A program made the position numbers and the translations under genes. This document shows, one piece after another, positions 37,195 to 45,108 of a stretch of DNA of 64,000 nt (its first letter is position 1; every line of letters begins with the position of its first letter). The stretch spans positions 1 through 64,000 of the forward strand of contig CAZMZC010000006.1 of NCBI GenBank assembly GCA_964570685.1, written 5' to 3'. The notes below the pieces were generated by a model. It saw only the letters and a program-made list of their open reading frames with translations, made no database searches and was not told the origin of the DNA. The DNA comes from UBA1189 sp964570685. GTDB taxonomy: Bacteria > Bacteroidota > Bacteroidia > Bacteroidales > Bacteroidaceae.

Positions 37195-37945
37195 CACCCA
37201 CCTCCTTTCTTGAGCGTGTGAGCACATTGATATCGCCCCGGCGCACATACTTGACGCCATCAGACCCCTCGGCCTCGACAAGGATGAAGTAGACACCATC
37301 CTCTACCTTGCTACCGTGGTACGTGCCGTCCCAACATATGTAATAGGTATAGTTGTCTTCGTAGGCTGTGGGCAAGGTGCCTTGGTCGCCCGAGACAATC
37401 TCCTGCCCCCAGCGGTTGAAGATCTTCATGCGAAACGAGAGCAGCGACTGCGTCTTCACGCGATACACATCGTTGGTGCCATCGCCATTGGGCGAGAAGG
37501 CATTGTACAGGTGCACCGACGAGCCGCGCAGCGAGAAAGTTAGAGGTGTACCCTCGCCCTCGCCCGTAATTGTCTTATTATCACGATAGGTATAGGTGAT
37601 ATACAGTTCTATGCGATAAGTTACATCTACTCCCCCTTCGGTAAAAGTAAAGGTCGTAGTCTCTTCATTGCGCTTAGCGAGCAAGGTCTCCTTGTTGTTT
37701 TTTACCTGGATGATATTCCACTCATACAACACATCGTAACCGGCAGTATCTGTAGGATTGGCCAAGAAGTTCACTTCCAACGGGGCATCATACGAACCAC
37801 CTATCTCAAGTTCCTCCACCTCACCCTCATGATTGACGAACGTAGCCGAACATTCGTCTACTATGGGGTATCTATCGGGAGTAATTTGCCCCTTTACGCT
37901 AAACACTAAAAGTAATAGCGAAACAACGACTATATATCTCTTCAT
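37187..37945 (-). CDS. Type IX secretion cargo with gliding type B C-terminal domain
   Basis: The 252-residue protein has a signal peptide (residues 1-19, VKG-Q), an Ig/PKD-like middle, and a C-terminal domain of the gliding-motility-associated (CHU_C) type: LYNAFSPNGDGTNDVYRV, IFNRWGQEI, WDGTYHGSKVEDGVYFILVEA, RRGDINVL. Type B sorting domains direct export by the type IX system and attachment or release at the surface. Its promoter at 37973 has the conserved spacer. It overlaps uvrA by 8 nt. Confidence 0.88.
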
Positions 37946-37972
37946 AAAAGCACTTACATACGTTTTGACTTA

Positions 37973-38004
37973 CAAATTTAGTGCAAGCCGAGTGAAAAAG
38001 CAAA
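37973..38004 (-). promoter_or_regulatory. Conserved-spacer promoter of the T9SS cargo gene
   Basis: On the minus strand TTTG, CTTTTTCACTCGGCTTGCAC (20-nt spacer) and TAAATTTG. The spacer is nearly identical to those at 23751, 45030 and 57467. Confidence 0.75.
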
Positions 38005-38126
38005 TTTACTTTCATTTTTCCAAGTTGTCCATCTACGGCATGTATTATTATTCTTATATCTTCACCAGTACTTTTCAAAAACTTTATTATATCTTTGCAG
38101 AAAATAACCATTTATATGCTATCGCT

Positions 38127-38993
38127 ATGAGATTGGACGGAAGAAGAGAAAGTCGAAACGTAGATGACCGCCGCCGCATGAGCAGAGGCGGAAAAACAGG
38201 TATTGGTATTGGCGGCTTACTTGTTGTAGCCCTCATCACCTGGATAATGGGAGGCAACCCATTGAGCGTGTTAAGCAGTGCTGACCTAGAGGAGATACTT
38301 ACCGAGCAGAGCCAAGTGTCGAACTATGAACCGACAGCCGAAGAAGAAGCGTTAGCAAAATTCTCCAGCCAAATACTGGCAGGAACGGAAGACGTTTGGA
38401 CTAAAGAATTCAGAAAAATGGGACGCACCTACGAACCGCCTCGCCTTGTGCTCTTTACAGGACAAGTGCAGTCAGGATGCGGTGGAGCCACCGCTTCGTC
38501 GGGACCATTTTATTGTTCGGCAGACCAAAGTGTATACATAGACCTATCTTTCTTTACCCAAATGAAAAAGCAGTTGGGTGCAGACGGTGATTTTGCTTAT
38601 GCCTACGTCATCGCCCACGAAGTGGGTCACCACGTACAGTATCTGTTAGGAATTCTTGACCAAGCACATCAACAGATGAGCCGTGTAAGCGAAAAAGAGA
38701 GCAATAGAATCAGCGTACGCCTTGAGCTTCAAGCCGATTTTCTCGCCGGTATCTGGGCGCACCATGACAACAAAATGTTCAATTCACTAGAAGACGGTGA
38801 CATAGAAGAAGGAATCAATGTGGCATCACGAATCGGTGACGACTATCTACAAAAGCAGGCACAAGGATATACTGTGCCCGATGCATTCAATCACGGCACC
38901 TCGGCACAACGTGTTCGTTGGCTAAAGAAAGGCATTGCAAGTGGCAACATAAATGACGGCGACACTTTCAGCCCCGCTTATCAAGATTTATAA
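38127..38993 (+). CDS. YpfJ-family neutral zinc metallopeptidase
   Basis: The start at 38127 (MRLDGRRESRNVDD) is supported by the family N-terminus and a TATCTTTG element at 38090-38097. The 288 residues comprise a basic N-terminus, one transmembrane helix (GIGGLLVVALITWIMGG), the conserved AQVQSGCG-like block (FTGQVQSGCGGATASSGPFYC) and the zinc site H-E-V-G-H in AHEVGHHVQYLLG, with downstream LELQADFLAGIWAHH. Membrane-anchored, role unknown. Confidence 0.92.
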   Translation: MRLDGRRESRNVDDRRRMSRGGKTGIGIGGLLVVALITWIMGGNPLSVLSSADLEEILTEQSQVSNYEPTAEEEALAKFSSQILAGTEDVWTKEFRKMGRTYEPPRLVLFTGQVQSGCGGATASSGPFYCSADQSVYIDLSFFTQMKKQLGADGDFAYAYVIAHEVGHHVQYLLGILDQAHQQMSRVSEKESNRISVRLELQADFLAGIWAHHDNKMFNSLEDGDIEEGINVASRIGDDYLQKQAQGYTVPDAFNHGTSAQRVRWLKKGIASGNINDGDTFSPAYQDL

Positions 38994-39016
38994 ACCGCTC
39001 AGAAAAAGCACGAACA

Positions 39017-40831
39017 ATGAATTTGATAACACTCTTCCAAAAGATAGCCCCCTATGTAAAGCCATATCGATGGCTGGTAGTGCTGACCCTTATCCTTACC
39101 ATCATCGGATCTTTCATAGCGCAAATAAACGCCGTAGTGCTCGACCGCACAGTTGATGCCATCAACTCGCTCATCACAACTGGCACACTCGTCTGGAGCA
39201 AGGCTGCACATATTCTCACCATCATCAGCATCGTGTTGCTAGGAAAAGAAATTCTCTCAGCCGCAATCACCTATGCGCAACACTACTTTGGTGAGAAGAT
39301 GCGTATCAACGTATCCAAGGACCTGTCACAAGCTGTTGTCGACCATATGCTACGTTATCGTATGGCTTTCTTCTCACGTCCCGACAATGAAACGGGCAAG
39401 TTACAGACCCGCATAGACCAAGGTGTGAGCAGTCTATCTTCCACCGTGCAAAATTTCTTTATCGATCTGTTACCTCTTTTTATGAGTGCGGCCTTGGCTC
39501 TGATTCTGATGTTTGCTGCCAATGTATACGTCGGTCTCACGGCACTTGGCATTGTCCCCATATATATATGGATTACGATTCGACAAGCAAAGCGATTGCA
39601 AGGATGGCGACGTAACATGCGTTCATATCGTGAGCAGAAGAGTCATGGCATAATGAATATCATCGAAAGCATCAATGTCATCAAATCATTTAATCGCGAA
39701 GAGATAGAGAGTGGGAAACAATGGGATTTACAAACACAATTCACAGATAATCAAATGCGTGTGCGTAAAACCTCATTTTACTTTGATGGAATGAAGAGTT
39801 TTGTACGCCAAACGGGCACCGTGTTAATCATCATTCTTACAGTCTATTTGGTACTTATCGATTATCCGGGAATGACTATCGGTAAGATAATGTATCATGT
39901 CATGCTATTCTCTAACGTAACAGCCCCCATCACACAGCTGCAGCGTATATTTGACCAAATGAACGACGCACTGATATATGCCGAAGGTTTCTTCGACATA
40001 TTGGAGGCCGACGATGAATGTGAGCCTACAGGGCATTATCGCCCCGAATCCATAAAGGGAAATTTTGAGCTTTCTGCGGTAGACTTCACATACCCTAATG
40101 GGACAAAGGCCTTGCATGACATCAACATGCGCATTGAAAGCGGCAAGATAACAGCGTTGGTAGGTCTGTCGGGAGCCGGCAAATCAACCATTCTAAATCT
40201 GCTGGTTAGGTTCTACGACCCCGACTGCGGCTCTATCAAGCTCGACGGAGTAGAGTTGCGAGATTACGACATACAATTTCTGCGCGATAACATCGGCATG
40301 GTATTACAGAAGAATCACATCTTCGATGGGTCAATCGAGGAGAATATACGCTATGGTCTGCCCAACGCCACACGCGAACAAGTAGAAGAAGCTGCTCGCA
40401 AAGCATATATCTACGATCAGATTATGAAACTACCTCAAGGATTCGACTCCAAAGCACAACTCCTTTCGGGTGGCCAGCAACAGCGCATAGCTATTGCACG
40501 TATGTTTTTGAAGAATCCGCCCATTATCTTTTTGGACGAGCCCACGGCCTCACTCGACGCTATTGCAACCGAACAAATCAAAGCTAGCATCGATGCCATC
40601 AAACAAGACCGAACAGTCATCATCATTTCACACAGCATTTCCCAAATCATTGACAGCGATATCATCTATGCCATGCAAGAAGGACGCATAGAACAATCGG
40701 GAAATCCCGACGAGCTGTATAGAGAAGGGGGCATATACAAAGATATAGTTGATGCCTCAGCCCGCAGTCTCAATATTGACAAACTGGCTCAAACATTAGA
40801 CACTGATGGAAATGGAGTCATGTTTGATTAG
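39017..40831 (+). CDS. ABC exporter with fused membrane and ATPase domains
   Basis: The 604-residue protein has six transmembrane helices (residues 15-290) and a nucleotide-binding domain (355-585) with Walker A GLSGAGKST, a Q-loop region, signature LLSGGQQQR, Walker B IIFLDEPTAS and the H-loop ISHS. It is a homodimer-type exporter of the lipid A or multidrug class; substrate unknown. It begins 24 nt after the metallopeptidase stop, so the two may be co-transcribed. Confidence 0.93.
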   Translation: MNLITLFQKIAPYVKPYRWLVVLTLILTIIGSFIAQINAVVLDRTVDAINSLITTGTLVWSKAAHILTIISIVLLGKEILSAAITYAQHYFGEKMRINVSKDLSQAVVDHMLRYRMAFFSRPDNETGKLQTRIDQGVSSLSSTVQNFFIDLLPLFMSAALALILMFAANVYVGLTALGIVPIYIWITIRQAKRLQGWRRNMRSYREQKSHGIMNIIESINVIKSFNREEIESGKQWDLQTQFTDNQMRVRKTSFYFDGMKSFVRQTGTVLIIILTVYLVLIDYPGMTIGKIMYHVMLFSNVTAPITQLQRIFDQMNDALIYAEGFFDILEADDECEPTGHYRPESIKGNFELSAVDFTYPNGTKALHDINMRIESGKITALVGLSGAGKSTILNLLVRFYDPDCGSIKLDGVELRDYDIQFLRDNIGMVLQKNHIFDGSIEENIRYGLPNATREQVEEAARKAYIYDQIMKLPQGFDSKAQLLSGGQQQRIAIARMFLKNPPIIFLDEPTASLDAIATEQIKASIDAIKQDRTVIIISHSISQIIDSDIIYAMQEGRIEQSGNPDELYREGGIYKDIVDASARSLNIDKLAQTLDTDGNGVMFD

Positions 40832-40890
40832 TCCACAAAGAACACTACTATAAAGTAAATAAGTATAAATTCATATAAAACCAACAAACT

Positions 40891-41898
40891 ATGCGTATAG
40901 CAATTTATGGTGCCGGTTCATTAGGCACAATCCTCGGAGCATATATCAGCAAGGCTGGTGTGGCTATTGAACTCATCAACCGCAACAAGACCCACGTAGA
41001 AGCTCTGAAAACAAAAGGAGCTCAAGTAGTGGGTACGGTACAATTCGTACAACCCATCATAGCCTATACTCCCGACGAAATGAGCGGACAGTACGACATT
41101 CTATTCCTGATGACCAAACAGCAGAACAATGCAGAAGTAGTAGAGATGCTCAAGAACTATCTGGCACCCGACGGCGTATTGGTGACGTTCCAGAACGGAC
41201 TGCCCGAAATGCAGATTGCAGACATCCTGGGCGAGGAACATGTGCTTGGATGCACCGTGGCTTGGGGCGCCACATTACAATCGCCTGGTGTATGTGAACT
41301 GACGAGCGAGCCCGATGCTCTTTCATTTTCCTTGGGATCTATTTCGGCTCATCGCAACAAACATTTCAATAAGGTGAAAGAGTTGCTTGAATTGATGGGC
41401 ACCGTAGACGTGGAAGAGAACTTCATCGGAACCCGTTGGAGCAAACTACTCATCAACGCCTCATTCTCAGGCATGAGTGCCGTGCTCGGTTGCACTTTCG
41501 GTGAAGCAGCCAAGCCACGCTCCTCACGTCGTATTGTGCAGGCACTGATCAAAGAGTGCATTGACGTTTGCCAAGCAGGCAACATACGTATTGAGCCCGT
41601 ACAGGGCAAAGACATTGTCAAGTTGCTCAACTATACGAACCCAATAAAGAAAGCCATCTCATACTTCATCATACCTATCGCTATCCGCAAGCACGCCAAA
41701 TTGAAAGCCAGCATGCTCCAGGATCTCGAGAAAGGCAAACCGACAGAAGTAGATGCTATCAATGGCGCAGTATCAAGCTATGGCAGGAAGGTAGGATGCC
41801 CCACCCCAATGAACGACCGCGTAGTGGAGATTATCCATAGCATTGAACAAGGCAAGCTTCAGCCTAGTTTCGACAACCTTACCCTGTTTACCAAGTAA
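40891..41898 (+). CDS. panE: 2-dehydropantoate 2-reductase family protein
   Basis: The 335-residue protein begins MRIAIYGAGSLGTILGAYIS, a Rossmann NADPH-binding GxGxxG, and has the ApbA/PanE features TVAWGATLQSPG, the catalytic Lys-bearing helix in GTRWSKLLINASFSGMSAVLG, and KPTEVDAINGAV. It reduces ketopantoate to pantoate for CoA synthesis, or a related 2-keto acid; several paralogues are usual, so the gene name is tentative. Confidence 0.88.
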   Translation: MRIAIYGAGSLGTILGAYISKAGVAIELINRNKTHVEALKTKGAQVVGTVQFVQPIIAYTPDEMSGQYDILFLMTKQQNNAEVVEMLKNYLAPDGVLVTFQNGLPEMQIADILGEEHVLGCTVAWGATLQSPGVCELTSEPDALSFSLGSISAHRNKHFNKVKELLELMGTVDVEENFIGTRWSKLLINASFSGMSAVLGCTFGEAAKPRSSRRIVQALIKECIDVCQAGNIRIEPVQGKDIVKLLNYTNPIKKAISYFIIPIAIRKHAKLKASMLQDLEKGKPTEVDAINGAVSSYGRKVGCPTPMNDRVVEIIHSIEQGKLQPSFDNLTLFTK

Positions 41899-41907
41899 GA
41901 AGGAAAC

Positions 41908-42486
41908 TCAACATTCAGGCTGTATGCCGAAATGCGGTGGTAGAGCAACTTCCTCGAACTTATAGCCTAGTCGCTTAAGTTCCAATGCAGCACCGATACG
42001 ATACATCACCTTGACGGCACGGGCAAACACATGAAAAGCCATAGGACTCTGTGGCTCTATCTGCTCACGACGTATGAGGGTGACTGCTGTTTGTGCACAA
42101 CTGCGTATCACAGCTTCAAGTTGTGATGCCTCTTTGCTCTCAAGCGACAAACCAAGAATGTGCTGTACGATGTGTTCATCCATATCATCAAACCCTTGGC
42201 TACCATAATAAGAGGTATAAGGTGCACGAGAACATGCCTGCCAGTTCTTATCCCATCCGTGTGCTACAGCCAGACCCAGATAGCCAGCCCAAGCGACCGA
42301 TACGGTGGGATAATCAGCAATCTGCCCTACAGCATCGGCCACATACTCGGGAGCCAATACCTCCCAATGACCTGTGATGTCATCAGTAGCCAACAAAACA
42401 CCACCAAGCAGGCCGTGCGATGTGCAGATACGCAGAAGCTCGGCCTGTATCTTTTCTTCGAAACGATTGAGAAATCCGATATCCAT
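41908..42486 (-). CDS. Hypothetical protein, 192 aa
   Basis: No family is recognised. The protein is soluble, mostly helical by composition, without signal peptide or membrane helix. It contains a GWDKNWQACSRAPYTSYYGSQG-like stretch (about residues 76-97) and HVFARAVKVMYRIGAALELKRLGYKF near the end. It converges with panE (9 nt between stop codons). Confidence 0.75.
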   Translation of the reverse strand: MDIGFLNRFEEKIQAELLRICTSHGLLGGVLLATDDITGHWEVLAPEYVADAVGQIADYPTVSVAWAGYLGLAVAHGWDKNWQACSRAPYTSYYGSQGFDDMDEHIVQHILGLSLESKEASQLEAVIRSCAQTAVTLIRREQIEPQSPMAFHVFARAVKVMYRIGAALELKRLGYKFEEVALPPHFGIQPEC

Positions 42487-42553
42487 CTTAGGAAATATTA
42501 AACATTAAAACTAACGATTGAGTAATCGCAGTATATCATTCATATTATAAAGA

Positions 42554-42581
42554 AAGCCCCACAACGCGGGTTGTAGGGCTT
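42554..42581 (-). terminator. Terminator of rpmB-rpmG-DUF4295
   Basis: AAGCCC-C-ACAAC pairs with GTTGT-A-GGGCTT around a GCGG loop; on the minus strand TTTCTTTAT follows. Confidence 0.75.
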
Positions 42582-42605
42582 CGCTATTACTTATTGTAAA
42601 ATTAA

Positions 42606-42758
42606 TTACTTCTTAAGGTACTCTTGTACTTTCTCAGAAGGAACCATTTGCTCATCGAAAACATAAGCGCCGGTCTTCGGAGACTTAACCATCTTGATTA
42701 CTTTAGAGTAAGAGCTTGACTTACCCGTCTGAAGAGATGCAACCGCTTTCTTTGCCAT
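42606..42758 (-). CDS. DUF4295 small protein
   Basis: The 50-residue basic protein reads MAKKAVASLQTGKSSSYSKV and ends SEKVQEYLKK. It matches the DUF4295 family, found in Bacteroidetes directly after L28 and L33, and may be a lineage-specific ribosomal protein (established for some Bacteroidetes ribosomes, inferred here). It lies 24 nt after rpmG. Confidence 0.9.
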   Translation of the reverse strand: MAKKAVASLQTGKSSSYSKVIKMVKSPKTGAYVFDEQMVPSEKVQEYLKK

Positions 42759-42782
42759 AGCCTTATACTATATTAAGGGTTA

Positions 42783-42971
42783 TTACTTAATTTCCTTGTG
42801 AACTGTTACACGCTTCAAGATAGGATTGTACTTCTTCAACTCCAATCTCTCAGTTGTATTCTTTCTGTTCTTAGTGGTGATATAACGAGATGTACCCGGC
42901 ATACCGCTCTCCTTGTGCTCTGTGCACTCGAGGATAACTTGAACTCTGTTACCTTTAACTTTCTTTGCCAT
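42783..42971 (-). CDS. rpmG: 50S ribosomal protein L33
   Basis: The 62-residue protein has the L33 sequence (MAKKVKGNRVQVILECTEHK...YITTKNRKNTTERLELKKYNP). The zinc-ligand cysteines of the C+ form are missing apart from one Cys, so this is a zinc-free type. It is part of rpmB-rpmG-DUF4295. Confidence 0.95.
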   Translation of the reverse strand: MAKKVKGNRVQVILECTEHKESGMPGTSRYITTKNRKNTTERLELKKYNPILKRVTVHKEIK

Positions 42972-42985
42972 AATTAGTCTCTCCT

Positions 42986-43246
42986 TTACGCAATTACTTT
43001 AATGTCGTTCGGAGTGCAGTGACCCTCAGCAAAAGCTTGCTTCAAAGCAGCGTCCAAACCTTTCTTGTTAATCAAACGAAGACCAGCGGCGCTCAAGCGC
43101 AACTGAATCCAACAATTCTCTTCTACATAGAAGAATTTCTTTCTAAACAAGTTCACCTCGAATGTGCGTTTTGTGCGACGCTTAGAGTGTGAAACGTTGT
43201 TGCCAATCATGGCTTTCTTACCGGTAATTTGACAAATCTTCGACAT
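42986..43246 (-). CDS. rpmB: 50S ribosomal protein L28
   Basis: The 86-residue protein begins MSKICQITGKKAMIGNNVSHSKRRTKRTFEVNL and matches L28 over its whole length. It is the first gene of the three-gene ribosomal cluster; rpmG follows after 14 nt. Confidence 0.96.
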   Translation of the reverse strand: MSKICQITGKKAMIGNNVSHSKRRTKRTFEVNLFRKKFFYVEENCWIQLRLSAAGLRLINKKGLDAALKQAFAEGHCTPNDIKVIA

Positions 43247-43350
43247 TTCTATCTAATTTTGATGTTTATTTTGCTATGCATTCAAATTTCAGCGTGCAAA
43301 GTAACAACTTTTTTATGTAACAGCCAAATAATTCAGCTATTAATTTTATT

Positions 43351-43854
43351 TTAAGGTTGATTTTCTTCTTTTTCCACCAGTTTTTGCAACATTTCAAGTG
43401 CCACAAGCACTGCATTTTGTGTATTTTCGGCTCTTCCCTTGTCATAACGTCGGATGCAATGAGTGAGCACATTCGATTGTGACACCGCAGCTATCCAAAT
43501 GGTGCCTACAGGCACGGTTTCTGTTCCGCCCGATGGTCCAGCCACGCCCGATGTGGCCACTGCAAACGCTGAATTCATCGATTTCATCGCACCTTGCGCC
43601 ATCTCCACCACCGTCTGTTCGCTCACCACCCCATACGTCCGCAAGGTATCAGGCGACACACCGAGCAAACGTACTTTCATCTCCTCCGTATAGGCCACGA
43701 TACCGCCCCTCACGCAGGCCGAACTGCCGGGAACGGCTGTCAAGGCCGCAGCAACACCACCTCCCGTGCAACTCTCCGCAGTAGCCACACTCCACCCCTT
43801 GTCTGCCAGAGTCACTTCGATGGATTGGGCGATTTCATAACATTCAGTGGTCAT
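43351..43854 (-). CDS. CinA C-terminal domain protein (NMN deamidase)
   Basis: The 167-residue protein consists of the CinA C-terminal amidase domain only: ATAESCTGGGVAAALTAVPGSSACVRGGIVAYTEEMK, VATSGVAGPSGG. Stand-alone forms such as PncC convert nicotinamide mononucleotide to nicotinic acid mononucleotide in NAD salvage. It lies between rpmB and tsaD on the same strand. Confidence 0.92.
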   Translation of the reverse strand: MTTECYEIAQSIEVTLADKGWSVATAESCTGGGVAAALTAVPGSSACVRGGIVAYTEEMKVRLLGVSPDTLRTYGVVSEQTVVEMAQGAMKSMNSAFAVATSGVAGPSGGTETVPVGTIWIAAVSQSNVLTHCIRRYDKGRAENTQNAVLVALEMLQKLVEKEENQP

Positions 43855-43858
43855 AATT

Positions 43859-43918
43859 GGTGAGTGGTTAGCGGTTAGTGGTTAGCGGTTAGCGGTGAGG
43901 GGTTAGCGGTGAAAGGTT
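43859..43918. repeat. Heptanucleotide tract GGTTAGC (8.5 units)
   Basis: Consecutive 7-nt words GGTGAGT, GGTTAGC, GGTTAGT, GGTTAGC, GGTTAGC, GGTGAGG, GGTTAGC, GGTGAAA fill the cinA-tsaD gap; it is the longest such tract in the window. Confidence 0.8.
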
Positions 43919-43934
43919 ATCGTCAACGTTAAAA

Positions 43935-44960
43935 TTACCCGATGGAAACGCGCGAATATGCCGGTTTGTCTATCGAGCAGAACTCGCCATCCATATATTT
44001 ATAGTAGCCAGTGATGGCAATCATGGCGGCATTGTCGGTGGTGTAGCCAAACTTGGGGATGTAGACATTCCACTTGTAGCGGCGGGCATGGTCGAGGAAT
44101 GCGTTGCGCAGCCCTGTATTGGCCGACACGCCACCTGCTACAGCCACCTCCCTAATGCCCAGTTCCTTAGCCGCGAGGCGCAACTTCTTCATCAGGATAT
44201 CCACGATAGTAGCCTCGAGCGAAGCTGCCAAATCCTCCTTGTTTTGTTCGATGAAATCGGGGTTTTCCTTCAAACTGTCGCGCAGGAAATAGAGGAACGA
44301 GGTCTTCAGTCCACTGAAGCTATAGTCATACCCCGCAATATTCGGTTTGCTGAAGGAGAAAGCCTTCGGGTTTCCCTGACGAGCCAGACGGTCAATGATG
44401 GGTCCGCCAGGATAGCCCAGCCCCATCACCTTGGAGCATTTGTCGATGGCCTCGCCAGCCGCATCGTCAATCGTCTGCCCTATCACCTCCATATCATTGT
44501 ATGCCTTCACGAGGACAATCTGCGAGTTGCCGCCGGACACCAATAAACAGAGGAACGGATACTTGGGTGTCTCCTTCTTTGCCTCAGGCTCCTGTATGAA
44601 ATGGGCCAGCACATGCCCCTGCAAGTGGTTGACATCGACCATCGGGATACCCAGCGAACGAGCAAACCCCTTGGCAAAGGAGACACCTACGAGCAGCGAC
44701 CCCATCAAGCCAGGGCCACGAGTAAAGGCTATAGCAGAGAGCTGCTCTTTGGTGACGCCCGCCTTCTTGAGGGCTTGGTCCACTACCGGAACGATGTTCT
44801 GCTCATGGGCACGCGAAGCAAGCTCGGGCACCACCCCACCATAACTTTCGTGTACAGCCTGGCTGGCCGTCACGTTCGACAGCAACTCACCATTCTTAAT
44901 GACTGCCGCCGAAGTATCATCGCACGATGACTCTATACCTAATATAATAATATCTTCCAT
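43935..44960 (-). CDS. tsaD: tRNA threonylcarbamoyladenosine biosynthesis protein TsaD
   Basis: The 341-residue protein has the Kae1/TsaD fold: GIESSCDDTSAAVI, metal ligands in NHLQGHVLAH, LLVSGGNSQIV, DDAAGEAIDK, GGPIIDRLA, and AGGVSANTGLR. It transfers threonylcarbamoyl to A37 of ANN-decoding tRNAs. It is an essential core gene next to the defence island, with a conserved-spacer promoter at 45030. Confidence 0.96.
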   Translation of the reverse strand: MEDIIILGIESSCDDTSAAVIKNGELLSNVTASQAVHESYGGVVPELASRAHEQNIVPVVDQALKKAGVTKEQLSAIAFTRGPGLMGSLLVGVSFAKGFARSLGIPMVDVNHLQGHVLAHFIQEPEAKKETPKYPFLCLLVSGGNSQIVLVKAYNDMEVIGQTIDDAAGEAIDKCSKVMGLGYPGGPIIDRLARQGNPKAFSFSKPNIAGYDYSFSGLKTSFLYFLRDSLKENPDFIEQNKEDLAASLEATIVDILMKKLRLAAKELGIREVAVAGGVSANTGLRNAFLDHARRYKWNVYIPKFGYTTDNAAMIAITGYYKYMDGEFCSIDKPAYSRVSIG

Positions 44961-45029
44961 TCGCTTTCCTTTTATTTAGACATGCCCTTTCGATAATACA
45001 AAACGACATGTCCTATCAATTTATCGGTA

Positions 45030-45061
45030 CAAAAATAGTGCAAGGCGAGCGAAAAAGCAAG
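45030..45061 (-). promoter_or_regulatory. Conserved-spacer promoter of tsaD
   Basis: On the minus strand CTTG, the 20-nt spacer CTTTTTCGCTCGCCTTGCAC and TATTTTTG (45030-45037). The transcript would begin about 65 nt before the tsaD ATG. Confidence 0.7.
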
Positions 45062-45073
45062 TTTCTCGAACAA

Positions 45074-45105
45074 AATCGGGAGATAAACATGTTTACCTCC
45101 CGATT
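45074..45105 (-). terminator. Terminator of the defence operon (after res)
   Basis: AATCGGGAG and CTCCCGATT form a 9-bp stem with an inner TAAACATGTTTA palindrome; TTTTG follows on the minus strand. It lies directly after the res stop. Confidence 0.7.
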
Positions 45106-45108
45106 GCT